Source of the DNA: Hoeflea phototrophica DFL-43
Lineage (GTDB): Bacteria > Pseudomonadota > Alphaproteobacteria > Rhizobiales > Rhizobiaceae
Length of the DNA stretch: 64,000 nucleotides
NCBI RefSeq assembly: GCF_000154705.2
Contig: NZ_CM002917.1
Span: 4,369,408-4,433,407 of the forward strand
Direction: 5' to 3'
The first letter of the stretch is position 1. The number at the start of each line of letters is the position of its first letter. The notes beneath the pieces are model-generated. The model worked only from the letters and a program-made list of their open reading frames with translations, had not been told where the DNA came from and did no database searches. Below are positions 54,530 to 63,276 of the stretch, one piece after another. The position numbers and the translations under genes were made by a program.

Positions 54530-55741
54530 ATGGATCACCGGCGCGTCGTCATCACCGGCATTGGCGGCATCTGCGCGCTGGGTGGAAACGCGACCGACAT
54601 CTGGACCGGCATGAAACAGGGCCGCGATGGCTGCCGGCCGCTGACGATCGAAAAGCGCGATCTCAAGACCAATATCGGCTTCAACATCATCGACTACCCG
54701 GAAGACGACGGAATCGAAAAGCGTCAGGGCATGACCATGAGCTGGATCAGCCGGCTTGCGGTGATTGCGGCGCGCGAGGCGTTTGCCCAATCCGGGCTGT
54801 CGATGGAGACAACCGATCCCAAGCGCACAGGCAGCATCGTGGGCGTCGGGACTTTCGGCACAGATGCTCTCGACGAGAGCTACATCGACATTTTTCTCGA
54901 AAAGAAGAAACGCACCCAGCTGTTCACCGTTCCCAAGGTCATGCCCAGCGGACCGGCCAGCCATGTCTCGATTTCGCTCGGCCTCAAGGGCTCGGTCTAT
55001 GGGGTGTCATCAGCCTGCGCATCCGGCAACCATGCATTTGCATCCGCTGTCGATCAGATCCGGCTTGGCCGCGCCGATGTGATGCTTGCGGGCGGTGCCG
55101 AACTCGCACTGGTCTACGGTCCGCTCAAGGCCTGGGAATCGCTCAGGGTCCTCGCCCGCTCCGCCTGCCGGCCGTTCTCGGCGGATCGCGACGGACTTGT
55201 TCTGGGCGATGGTGCGGCAATCGTGGTGCTTGAATCCTATGAGCACGCAAAGGCCCGCGGCGCCGATATTCTGGCCGAGATCGCCGGCGTCGGTCTGTCT
55301 GCCGATGCTTCCGACATCGTCAATCCCTCGGTCGAAGGACCGGCAACGGCGATTCGCAACTGCCTGGCCGATGGAGCTCTGTCGGCAAGCCAGATTGGCT
55401 ACATCAACGCCCATGGCACAGCCACCCAGGCCAACGACAAGACCGAAACCCAGGCGATCCGCGACGTCCTTGGCGCCGACGCCGATGCCGTTTCTGTCTC
55501 CTCGACCAAATCCATGCACGGTCATTGCCTTGGCGCATCGAGCGCAATTGAACTGATTGCCTGCATCAATGCGGTGCGCGAGGGCGTTGTTCCGCCCACC
55601 ATCAATTACACCGCACCCGATCCCGCCTGCGATCTTGACGTAACTCCCAACGAGGCACGCGAGCGCAAGATCGATGTGGCGATCTCCAATGCTTTCGCCT
55701 TCGGCGGCACCAATGCGGTGGTCGGGGTCAAGCGGATCTGA
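54530..55741 (+). CDS. Beta-ketoacyl-ACP synthase (KAS II/FabF-like)
   Basis: A 403-residue thiolase-fold condensing enzyme. The Cys-His-His triad is present: Cys163 in VSSACASGNHAF, His295 in NAHGTATQAND, and His332 in KSMHGHCLGASSAIE. FabF usually has Thr where His330 stands. It forms a pair with the preceding ACP; no reductase, dehydratase or thioesterase is adjacent. Substrate chain length is unknown; a specialised fatty acid for lipid A or another envelope lipid is possible. Confidence 0.9.
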   Translation: MDHRRVVITGIGGICALGGNATDIWTGMKQGRDGCRPLTIEKRDLKTNIGFNIIDYPEDDGIEKRQGMTMSWISRLAVIAAREAFAQSGLSMETTDPKRTGSIVGVGTFGTDALDESYIDIFLEKKKRTQLFTVPKVMPSGPASHVSISLGLKGSVYGVSSACASGNHAFASAVDQIRLGRADVMLAGGAELALVYGPLKAWESLRVLARSACRPFSADRDGLVLGDGAAIVVLESYEHAKARGADILAEIAGVGLSADASDIVNPSVEGPATAIRNCLADGALSASQIGYINAHGTATQANDKTETQAIRDVLGADADAVSVSSTKSMHGHCLGASSAIELIACINAVREGVVPPTINYTAPDPACDLDVTPNEARERKIDVAISNAFAFGGTNAVVGVKRI

Positions 55742-55865
55742 CACAGCTTCAGGCAATCAGCGCACGCCCGGCCGACACTTCGCAACAACATTGGTTGAAA
55801 ATCCCCACCACCCGCCTTATTGCTCGCCCACCACAGTTTAACGTCTCACTCGAAAGGCCTGATCC

Positions 55866-56969
55866 ATGACGACTCGCTCTCTTTTCCTGCTTCCCGGCGA
55901 CGGCATCGGACCGGAGGCCATGGCCGAGGTCCGCAAGATCATCGCCCACATGAATGATGCCGACAGCGCAGGTTTCGTCACCGATGAAGGCCTAGTCGGC
56001 GGCAGCGCCTATGATGCCCATGGCCAGGCGATTTCGGATGCGGATATGGACAAGGCAATGGCCGCCGACGCCGTTCTGTTCGGCGCGGTCGGTGGCCCGA
56101 AGTGGGATGCCGTACCTTATGAGGTGCGCCCGGAAGCCGGCCTGCTGCGCCTGCGCAAGGACATGGAGCTGTTCGCCAATCTGCGGCCGGCGATCTGCTA
56201 TCCGGCACTGGCCAACTCCTCATCGCTGAAGCAGGACGTGATCGAAGGCCTCGATATTCTTATCGTGCGCGAATTGACCGGCGGGGTCTATTTCGGCGAG
56301 CCCAAGGAAATCATCGATCTCGGCAACGGCCAGAAGCGCGGCATCGACACCCAGGTCTATGACACCTACGAAATCGACCGCATCTCTGCCGTCGCCTTCG
56401 AGCTGGCGCGCACCCGCCGCAACGAAGTCTGCTCGATGGAAAAGCGCAACGTCATGAAATCGGGCGTGTTGTGGAATGAGGTGGTGACCGCCACCCACAA
56501 GGCCCGCTTCTCCGACGTCAAGCTGAGCCATATGCTGGCCGATGCCGGCGGTATGCAGCTGGTGCGCTGGCCCAAGCAGTTCGACGTCATCGTCACCGAC
56601 AATCTGTTCGGCGACATGCTGTCGGACATCGCCGCTATGCTGACCGGGTCGCTCGGCATGCTGCCCTCCGCCTCCCTTGGCGCCCCCGATGCCAAGACCG
56701 GCAAGCGCAAGGCGCTTTACGAGCCGGTGCACGGTTCGGCCCCTGACATCGCCGGCCAGGGTATCGCCAACCCGATCGCCATGATCGCGTCCTTTGCCAT
56801 GTGCCTGCGTTACTCCTTCAACATGGTGGCCGAGGCCGACCGTCTTGAAGCCGCGATTGCTGCCGTGCTCGACAAGGGCCTGCGCACCGGCGACATCATG
56901 TCAGATGGCTGCCAGAAGATCACGACCGCTGAAATGGGCGACGCTATCCTGGCCGCCTACGCCGGCTGA
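55866..56969 (+). CDS. leuB: 3-isopropylmalate dehydrogenase
   Basis: A 367-residue enzyme oxidising 3-isopropylmalate with NAD. The start [30 protein letters not shown], and the late [28 protein letters not shown] and [17 protein letters not shown] blocks are standard. It follows the ACP-ketosynthase pair by 125 bp. An intrinsic terminator lies 30 bp after its stop. Confidence 0.97.
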   Translation: MTTRSLFLLPGDGIGPEAMAEVRKIIAHMNDADSAGFVTDEGLVGGSAYDAHGQAISDADMDKAMAADAVLFGAVGGPKWDAVPYEVRPEAGLLRLRKDMELFANLRPAICYPALANSSSLKQDVIEGLDILIVRELTGGVYFGEPKEIIDLGNGQKRGIDTQVYDTYEIDRISAVAFELARTRRNEVCSMEKRNVMKSGVLWNEVVTATHKARFSDVKLSHMLADAGGMQLVRWPKQFDVIVTDNLFGDMLSDIAAMLTGSLGMLPSASLGAPDAKTGKRKALYEPVHGSAPDIAGQGIANPIAMIASFAMCLRYSFNMVAEADRLEAAIAAVLDKGLRTGDIMSDGCQKITTAEMGDAILAAYAG

Positions 56970-56998
56970 CACGGCCACAAGCAAGGCAGATCAGTCCC

Positions 56999-57032
56999 AA
57001 CCCGGCCTGGCTTGCCGCCCGGCCGGGTTTTT
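56999..57032 (+). terminator. Intrinsic terminator after leuB
   Basis: AACCCGGCC (56999-57007) pairs with GGCCGGGTT (57021-57029), with a 13-base loop and a T-run. It lies 30 bp after the leuB stop. Confidence 0.9.
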
Positions 57033-57036
57033 GTTG

Positions 57037-57471
57037 TCAGACCGGCATGCGCGATCTGAAGGGCGATGACTTGATGATCGCTGTGTTGGTCTCCGCCCTG
57101 TCATGAAACGGCAAGAGAACAGGATCCAGATCAGCGATCGAGCGCAACGCCAGCCGCGTGACGAAACAATCCTCGCCGGTCACCTTGTCGCAGTCGAGAA
57201 ATCCCGGCTCGTTGAGGATCATGTCCTCGACGATATGCATGTTGCCGGGCCGCGGCTTGATCCGGACGATCGCCTGCAACGGATAGCCAAGCGCTTCGAG
57301 ATCGAGCTCCGCGGTGAAGCGGGCGATGATCCCGTTGTTTTCAAGCCGCCGGATCCGCTCGCTGGTCGACGGGCCCGACAGGCCGACCTTCCGCGCGAGT
57401 TCGCTCACCGGCATGCGGGCATTTTCACACAACAGCCTGACAATCAGGCGATCTGTTTCATCAATATTCAT
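57037..57471 (-). CDS. Lrp/AsnC family transcriptional regulator
   Basis: A 144-residue regulator. The HTH (about 3-55) includes DETDRLIVRLLCENARMPVSELARKVGLSGPSTSERIRRLE, then the RAM domain (about 62-140) for effector binding and oligomerisation. The ATG at 57471 has AGGAGG at nine bases. It is divergent from the phzF-like gene, its most likely target. Confidence 0.93.
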   Translation of the reverse strand: MNIDETDRLIVRLLCENARMPVSELARKVGLSGPSTSERIRRLENNGIIARFTAELDLEALGYPLQAIVRIKPRPGNMHIVEDMILNEPGFLDCDKVTGEDCFVTRLALRSIADLDPVLLPFHDRAETNTAIIKSSPFRSRMPV

Positions 57472-57496
57472 TTTCAAGCCTCCTACCACCATCTGA

Positions 57497-57596
57497 CTTC
57501 GATTATTACGTGAATTCCATAATACACCTAACATTAGTCGAAGCCAGAGTTTCCGGAATGCTCTATTCTGAAGATCACATTCGAAGTGAAAGGAAA
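57497..57596. promoter_or_regulatory. Candidate Lrp-type operator array between the Lrp and PhzF genes
   Basis: The gap is AT-rich. CTTCGA at 57497-57502, TCGAAG at 57538-57543, and TCGAAG at 57591-57596 are repeated half-sites, and TTATTACGTGAATTCCATAATA (split as TATT ... AATA) lies between. Lrp family members bind such spaced sites. Confidence 0.4.
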
Positions 57597-57601
57597 ATCA
57601 C

Positions 57602-58456
57602 ATGACGGTTCAACGCATTGCCGCATTTTCTGACGCCGGTGAAGGCGGAAATCCCGCCGGCATCGTTATCGCCGACCATTTCCCAAACGAGGCAGACATG
57701 CGCCGGATCGCAGCCGAGGTGGGCTATTCCGAGACCGCCTTCGCAGTGCCGGATGGCGATCCATACCGGTGGCGCGTTCGCTATTTCTCGCCTGAATCCG
57801 AAGTGCCCTTTTGCGGGCACGCGACAATTGCGCTGGGTGCTGCGCTTGCAGGGCACAGCGGAAAAGGGCGCTACAGCCTCAGGCTCAATGACGCCGAGAT
57901 CGCCGTCGAAGCCCGGGCCACTGGATCAGGATACAGCGCAACACTCCAGTCCCCGCCCACCCGCAGTTCAGCGGTTCGGGCAGAACTGGTTGATCAGGCA
58001 CTCGCCCTGTTTGGCTACACCGCAGAGCAGCTCGACCCGGCGCTGCCGCCGGCCGAAATCCATGCCGGCGCCGACCACCTTGTGCTGGCGCTGAAAGATC
58101 GCGCCGACCTCGCCGCCATGAGCTACGACCTCGATGCCGGCCGCGCGCTGATGCGTAAATACGGTCTTGTCACCATCATGCTGGTTTACGTCCGTGGCCA
58201 GACCGACTTCGATGTCCGCAACGCCTTTGCTTCGGGCGGTGTACTCGAAGATCCGGCAACCGGTGCCGCAGCGGCCGCCTTCTCCGGCTATCTGCGCGAT
58301 CTCGGCTGGCCGCACCAGAACCGCATCCGGATCATTCAGGGTGAAGACATGGGCGCAAAATCCGTCATCGAGGCAGAAATCAGCGATGCAGCGGGCAGTT
58401 CGATCCGGGTGTCGGGCGCTGCCCGTAACATGGCCGCAGACCTTGTGACAGGATGA
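57602..58456 (+). CDS. PhzF family isomerase/epimerase
   Basis: A 284-residue protein with the two-lobed PhzF fold. GNPAGIVIA near the start, PFCGHATIALG (about 68-78) and the second-lobe DPATGAAAAAFSGYL match. A Glu near residue 45 (SETAF) is the catalytic acid. Members act on small amino-acid-derived molecules; the substrate here is unknown. Divergent from the Lrp regulator. Confidence 0.9.
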   Translation: MTVQRIAAFSDAGEGGNPAGIVIADHFPNEADMRRIAAEVGYSETAFAVPDGDPYRWRVRYFSPESEVPFCGHATIALGAALAGHSGKGRYSLRLNDAEIAVEARATGSGYSATLQSPPTRSSAVRAELVDQALALFGYTAEQLDPALPPAEIHAGADHLVLALKDRADLAAMSYDLDAGRALMRKYGLVTIMLVYVRGQTDFDVRNAFASGGVLEDPATGAAAAAFSGYLRDLGWPHQNRIRIIQGEDMGAKSVIEAEISDAAGSSIRVSGAARNMAADLVTG

Positions 58457-58575
58457 AACAGGCCGTCAGGCGGCGTCAACAGACAGATATTGATGCCGGT
58501 CAAGGCAATCTCGGAGTGACACTGAAATGAGTCTTCAACGCTGAACCATTCAACTGTTGCATGAGATGATGACCG

Positions 58576-59073
58576 ATGGCAGCCACAACAAGAGACGAAC
58601 TCCCGGCAACTAACCTCAAGGAGTATCGCAAGCTTGAAGCATTGATTGCGGACCTGTCCGGTGAACAGGCAACCATCAAGGACGATGACGACACATCAAT
58701 CAAGGATGTGATCGGTCATCGCGCCCATTGGATCGATCTGTTCCTCGGCCGGTATGAGGATGGGCAGGCAGGCAAGGAAGTGTCTTTTCCTGCTCCCGGC
58801 TACAAATGGAACCAGTTGAAAGCCTACAATGCCGCCCTGCGCGAAGCGCAAGCGGGGTTGAGCTGGGATGAAGCCAGAGAGCCTCTGTCGGCAAATCATG
58901 CGCGGCTTGTTGCCTTCGTCACCCGGCATGATGATGCTGATTTGTATGGCGGACCGATGCAGGGTGCCAGCAACGATTGGACTCCCGGGCGCTGGGCCCA
59001 AGCCGCCGGGCCCAGCCACTGCCGGTCGGCCGCAAAACACATCAGGCAGATCCTGAAGCGGCGGGCACGTTGA
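58576..59073 (+). CDS. ClbS/DfsB family four-helix bundle protein
   Basis: A 165-residue protein in the DinB-like four-helix bundle group. TSIKDVIGHRAHWIDLFLGRYEDG and SAAKHIRQILKR match ClbS/DfsB. ClbS is a cyclopropane hydrolase protecting against colibactin; most homologues, like this one, lie in genomes without colibactin and their role is open. A start at 58576 has only a weak ribosome binding site. Confidence 0.85.
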   Translation: MAATTRDELPATNLKEYRKLEALIADLSGEQATIKDDDDTSIKDVIGHRAHWIDLFLGRYEDGQAGKEVSFPAPGYKWNQLKAYNAALREAQAGLSWDEAREPLSANHARLVAFVTRHDDADLYGGPMQGASNDWTPGRWAQAAGPSHCRSAAKHIRQILKRRAR

Positions 59074-59213
59074 CCTCCAGGATTTGCCCTACCGTTCTGT
59101 CGGCAATCCGGTCATGCGATGGAATTGACATTTCACCGCACTTGCATCAAAACACCGCCACCATGCGCAAATTGATCAAAACCAAAACCACGATCTGACC
59201 CGTTCCGCCCCCT

Positions 59214-59238
59214 CACTCTCCCCGGGGCGGGAAGAGTG
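59214..59238. other. Hairpin in the leader of asd
   Basis: CACTCT-C-CCCG / CGGG-A-AGAGTG forms an 11-bp stem with one mismatch and a GGG loop. It lies 42 bp upstream of the asd start. No T-run follows. Confidence 0.4.
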
Positions 59239-59279
59239 GCGCTTGACTGCTAACAAGGGGAGAGAGGAGCACGGGAACC

Positions 59280-60311
59280 ATGGGTTTCAAAATCGCAATC
59301 GCCGGGGCGACGGGCAATGTCGGCCGCGAAATGCTCAACATTCTGTCTGAGCGCGGCTTTCCTGTCAGCGAAGTCGTCGCGCTCGCATCGAGCCGCTCGG
59401 TAGGCACCGAAGTGTCCTTTGGCGACAAGACCCTGAAGGTCAAAAACCTCGAAACCTATGATTTCTCCGACACCGATCTCTGCCTGATGTCTGCCGGCGG
59501 GACGATCAGCAAGAAATGGTCGCCAAAGATCGGCGCACAAGGCTGCATCGTCATCGACAATTCCTCGGCCTGGCGCTACGATGCCGACGTGCCGCTGATT
59601 GTGCCGGAAGTGAACCCGGACGCCATTTCCGGCTACACCAAGCGCAACATCATCGCCAATCCCAACTGCTCGACCGCACAGCTGGTCGTGGCGCTCAAGC
59701 CGTTGCATGATCACGCGAAGATCAAGCGTCTTGTTGTCTCGACCTATCAGTCGGTCTCCGGCGCAGGCAAGGACGGCATGGACGAGCTGTTCAACCAGAC
59801 CCGCGCAGTGTTTGTCGCCGATCCGATCACCAGCCAGAAGTTCACCAAGCGCATTGCCTTCAACGTGATTCCGCACATCGATGACTTCATGGAAGACGGT
59901 TACACCAAGGAAGAATGGAAGGTTCTGGCCGAGACCAAGAAGATGCTCGACCCGAAGATCAAGGTCACTTGCACCGCTGTGCGCGTACCGGTCTTCATCG
60001 GCCACTCGGAATCGGTCAATATCGAGTTCGAAAACGAGATAACCGCCGATGAGGCGCGCGACATCCTGCGCGATGCGCCCGGTTGCCAGGTCATCGACAA
60101 GCATGAGGACGGCGGCTACATCACGCCCTATGAATGCGCCGGTGAAGACGCAACCTTCATCTCCCGCATCCGCGAGGACGCGACCGTGGAGAACGGCCTG
60201 AACATGTGGGTGGTATCCGACAACCTGCGCAAGGGCGCCGCACTCAACACGATCCAGATCGCCGAGCTGCTGGTCAACCGGCGCCTGATCACACCGCGTC
60301 TGGCGGCCTGA
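59280..60311 (+). CDS. asd: Aspartate-semialdehyde dehydrogenase
   Basis: A 343-residue enzyme reducing aspartyl phosphate in the lysine, threonine, methionine and diaminopimelate pathway. The cofactor motif AGATGNVGREML (about 8-19), the active-site NPNCSTAQ (Cys130) and the QSVSGAGKDGM segment are all present. The ATG has GGAGCACGGGAACC upstream. An intrinsic terminator lies 22 bp after the stop. Confidence 0.97.
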   Translation: MGFKIAIAGATGNVGREMLNILSERGFPVSEVVALASSRSVGTEVSFGDKTLKVKNLETYDFSDTDLCLMSAGGTISKKWSPKIGAQGCIVIDNSSAWRYDADVPLIVPEVNPDAISGYTKRNIIANPNCSTAQLVVALKPLHDHAKIKRLVVSTYQSVSGAGKDGMDELFNQTRAVFVADPITSQKFTKRIAFNVIPHIDDFMEDGYTKEEWKVLAETKKMLDPKIKVTCTAVRVPVFIGHSESVNIEFENEITADEARDILRDAPGCQVIDKHEDGGYITPYECAGEDATFISRIREDATVENGLNMWVVSDNLRKGAALNTIQIAELLVNRRLITPRLAA

Positions 60312-60333
60312 TTGCTTCCCAGATCCTCAGAAC

Positions 60334-60370
60334 GACCCGGCATTGCCCAGCGATGCCGGGTCTTTCATTT
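60334..60370 (+). terminator. Intrinsic terminator after asd
   Basis: GACCCGGCAT (60334-60343) pairs with ATGCCGGGTC (60353-60362) in a 10-bp stem with a 9-base loop, followed by TTTCATTT. Confidence 0.92.
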
Positions 60371-60459
60371 GATCACTTGCTCATGAAACGTGACTTTTTG
60401 CCGAATCGCTGGCAATCTCCCACCCAGGCCGATTTCACGTGACAAAAGGGTGAGGATGC

Positions 60460-61278
60460 ATGACCATCAAGAGCGGAAAATTGATGCTTTGGAGCGCGGC
60501 AACGCTTCTTGCCATGGGCCTGAGCACACCGGCTATGTCCGCACAATGCGGCAACAATTCCGCTGGCTTCCCCGCATGGATCGAACAGTTCAAGAAGGAA
60601 GCAGCCAGGGCCGGAATTTCCGACCGAACAATCAGCCGGGCATTTGCCAATGTCCGCTACGCCAGCAAAACCATCTCGCTTGATCGCAACCAGCGCAGTT
60701 TCAAACTGTCATTCGAGCAGTTCATGCAGAAACGCGGTGCCAATTCGATCATATCCCAGGGCAAGAAACTCAAGCAAAGGAATGCCCGGCTTTTCAATGC
60801 ACTTGAGCAAAAATATGGTGTCCCTGCGGGTCCTTTGATCGCCATCTGGGGCATGGAGTCAGGTTTTGGACGGTTTTCCGGTAACCAGCACACGATGTCT
60901 GCAGTGGCGACGCTGGCCTATGATTGCCGGCGTTCAGCCTTTTTCACCGAGCAACTCTATGCCCAGCTGCAACTGATCCAGAAAGGCTGGCTCAGCCCCG
61001 ATTTCAAGGGCGCCGCCCATGGCGAAATAGGCCAGACCCAGTTCCTGCCTGCCAATGTGGTGCGGTTCGGGGTCGATGGCGACCGCAATGGTTCGATCAA
61101 TCTTGGCTCAACAGCCGATGCGCTGGCCTCCACTGCCAACTTCCTGCGCGGCCATGGCTGGAAACGCGGCGGTGGCTATCAACCCGGCGAAACCAATTTC
61201 CGCGCGATCAAAGGCTGGAATGCGGCCGGGGTCTACCAGAAGGCAATTGCCAAGATCGGTGCCGAAATCGACCGCTGA
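60460..61278 (+). CDS. Lytic murein transglycosylase (MltB-type, SLT_2)
   Basis: A 272-residue protein with a signal peptide (about 1-28, cleaved at MSA-QCG). The catalytic Glu133 is in WGMESGFGRFSG, and IGQTQFLPANVVRFGVDGD and TADALASTANFLRGHGW are the family's other blocks. It cleaves peptidoglycan without a lipobox, so it is probably soluble in the periplasm. Convergent with the hypothetical gene at 61304. Confidence 0.93.
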   Translation: MTIKSGKLMLWSAATLLAMGLSTPAMSAQCGNNSAGFPAWIEQFKKEAARAGISDRTISRAFANVRYASKTISLDRNQRSFKLSFEQFMQKRGANSIISQGKKLKQRNARLFNALEQKYGVPAGPLIAIWGMESGFGRFSGNQHTMSAVATLAYDCRRSAFFTEQLYAQLQLIQKGWLSPDFKGAAHGEIGQTQFLPANVVRFGVDGDRNGSINLGSTADALASTANFLRGHGWKRGGGYQPGETNFRAIKGWNAAGVYQKAIAKIGAEIDR

Positions 61279-61303
61279 GCGGATTTTGCATCGGGTCCTA
61301 GCC

Positions 61304-61726
61304 CTAGAAGTCCTCGCAGGTATCACCGACAGTCGATTGAACACTGCCGGTGATTATACCCTCATCGAAGGTAAAGAAGTCGCGGACCATCAGATCATTG
61401 CCGGGAAACTGGTAACACACCAATGCAGTCGCCTGACTGGCGTCTTGGGTCGCTTCGGCATCGATCTGCCAGGCAAAATTGGCAGTCTCGGCAACGTCCT
61501 CCCACTCATCGAGTGCGGCAATGAACTCCATTTTGGTCTGGGTGACCCCAAGGTCCTCAAGCTCGATCAACGCGTTGTCGCTCAACAACTCGGAAAGCAC
61601 TCCTCGATCGACATTGAACAGGGCCCAGTACCAGCGGTCCAAAAGCGCGTTGTCGGCACGGGCCGGCGCCACCCCGGCTCCGAGACTGTAAATCAGCATG
61701 ACAATCAGAAACCGGACTGCACCCAT
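61304..61726 (-). CDS. Small exported protein, NTF2-like fold possible
   Basis: A 140-residue protein with a signal peptide (about 1-24, ending PARA-DN). The rest is acidic and begins with a helix (ALLDRWYWALFNVDRGVLSELLSDNALIELEDL), then strands, fitting a SnoaL/NTF2-like fold, but identity is not certain. Two late cysteines (VCYQF and DTCEDF) may pair. The ATG at 61726 has GGAG at good spacing. Confidence 0.7.
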   Translation of the reverse strand: MGAVRFLIVMLIYSLGAGVAPARADNALLDRWYWALFNVDRGVLSELLSDNALIELEDLGVTQTKMEFIAALDEWEDVAETANFAWQIDAEATQDASQATALVCYQFPGNDLMVRDFFTFDEGIITGSVQSTVGDTCEDF

Positions 61727-61793
61727 AACACGCTCCAAAGCTTTCCGGCACACCGCCGGTCGAGGTTATGGAAACGGACGGCAGGGCTTGCTG

Positions 61794-62444
61794 TCAAGCG
61801 AGCGAGGTCTCGGGACGGGAAAAATCGCCGGTCTGGGAGTTCATCACCCACAATTCACCGGTGGAAATATCAAACCAGGCCCCATGCAATGCCATCTTTC
61901 CCCGATCCTCAAGGATCTTTACGCAGGGAAATGTCCGAAGATTGGCAATCGAATTGCGGATCGAGATGTGCTCGAGCGCGAATTGCCGTTCACCACTGGT
62001 CAGCAGCACGCTGTCCTTGATCTGCTGCGCGGCAGGTTTGAGCAGGCCCATCCACTGTCCGATGAAATCGCCCGGCGAGAGTGGCGCCGCATCAACATCC
62101 AGAGCAGCCTTGATGCCACCGCAGCGGCCATGCCCGAGCACCACGATTTGACGGATCTTCAAGGACTGCACCGCAAATTCAAGCGCCGCAGAGGTGGAGT
62201 GGAAATTGCCATCCGGTGCATAGGGCGGCACCAGATTGGCAACATTGCGCACAACGAAAAGTTCGCCCGGCCCGCAATCAAACACCGTTTCGGGGGCGGC
62301 GCGGGAGTCACAGCAGGCAATCACCAGCGTATGCGGCTCCTGTCCCGCTTCGGCCAGATCCCGGTAGCGGTTACGTTCAGCCGTGTAGCGGCCGGACATG
62401 AATGACTGATAGCCTTCAAGAAGACGGGTCGGAAATGACGACAT
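61794..62444 (-). CDS. Beta-class carbonic anhydrase
   Basis: A 216-residue enzyme that interconverts CO2 and bicarbonate. The zinc ligands are Cys44 (with Asp46 and Arg48 in ACCDSRAA), His105 and Cys108 in GHGRCGG. Length and the absence of a signal peptide fit the cytosolic form. The start is somewhat open: ATGs at 62444 and 62456, and a TTG at 62480, are in frame. Confidence 0.93.
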   Translation of the reverse strand: MSSFPTRLLEGYQSFMSGRYTAERNRYRDLAEAGQEPHTLVIACCDSRAAPETVFDCGPGELFVVRNVANLVPPYAPDGNFHSTSAALEFAVQSLKIRQIVVLGHGRCGGIKAALDVDAAPLSPGDFIGQWMGLLKPAAQQIKDSVLLTSGERQFALEHISIRNSIANLRTFPCVKILEDRGKMALHGAWFDISTGELWVMNSQTGDFSRPETSLA

Positions 62445-62529
62445 AGCAAGCCACATAAACGGGCCTGCGACGAAGATCAATCAGCCTTTTTCCTCAGGAT
62501 GCTTGCGATGCGGCCAAAAACGTTTCCAT

Positions 62530-63276
62530 TCAGCCATGAATGGCAATCGGGATTCCGTGGCGGTCAGACGCGGGATGGGCCGGAAAAGTGCTGGTCAGCC
62601 CTGCGGCATGCCGGCCGGCCATCACGAGATTGACCGCGGCGTCGATCACATCATCCATGCCAGCACCGCGCGGCGGATCATTCTCAAAACTTCGGGGATC
62701 GAAGCGGTGCCGGGCAAGGACAGCAACCCGCTCGGCGATCCCCTCTGGATTGACCTTGCCTTTGATCTTCTTCGGCGTCTGCATCGCCAACCCATTGTTG
62801 AGCCGGCAAAAGGAAAATTCCGGGTGACACTCGACAACCCGGGGTCTCAGCCCCTCGTCAGCTTGCAACACCTGGTCAATCTCCAGGATCCTGGGGAACA
62901 GATAGAAGGCCTGCTTGGAAACTTTCTTCGGTGGATCCGACGTCTCAAGCGCGCGGGCGCAGGCTTCACCATAGCTCCGGGCTTCGACCGCAGCCCGGGC
63001 AGGAATGGAAAACACACTGGATTGCCGCGCTCCGAGAAACGGCCGGATGGCCTGTTCCGGACCACGGCCCGGTCCCTCAATCCGTTCCGGCAATCCGATG
63101 GGCATGTCGACCGCAATCACCGCATCAGAACCAAGGTCCTCAACAAGATCGGCAAAACGGCTGTAGATCCGCAAATCCGGAGCGGAGCTGCCGGCGGTCC
63201 GGATCCAGGCGATCCAGCCTGCGCGGCAACCATCAACGCCGGCAAGGTCCGGGATCTCCGCATCATCCGTAATCAA
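62530..63276 (-). CDS. DUF429 domain protein
   Basis: A 248-residue protein. The N-terminal DLAGVDGCRAGWIAWI and AVDMPIGLPE pattern is the RNase H-like fold of DUF429, followed by ARQSSVFSIPARAAVEA and a late ECHPEFSFCRLN block. Function is unknown. Its ATG overlaps the pdxY stop by four bases, so it is cotranscribed. Confidence 0.88.
   Translation of the reverse strand: MITDDAEIPDLAGVDGCRAGWIAWIRTAGSSAPDLRIYSRFADLVEDLGSDAVIAVDMPIGLPERIEGPGRGPEQAIRPFLGARQSSVFSIPARAAVEARSYGEACARALETSDPPKKVSKQAFYLFPRILEIDQVLQADEGLRPRVVECHPEFSFCRLNNGLAMQTPKKIKGKVNPEGIAERVAVLARHRFDPRSFENDPPRGAGMDDVIDAAVNLVMAGRHAAGLTSTFPAHPASDRHGIPIAIHG

Noticed and set aside
58576..59073. ClbS-like protein as evidence of a colibactin-type cluster
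   Set aside because: No polyketide or peptide synthase gene is nearby; family is widespread in genomes without colibactin.
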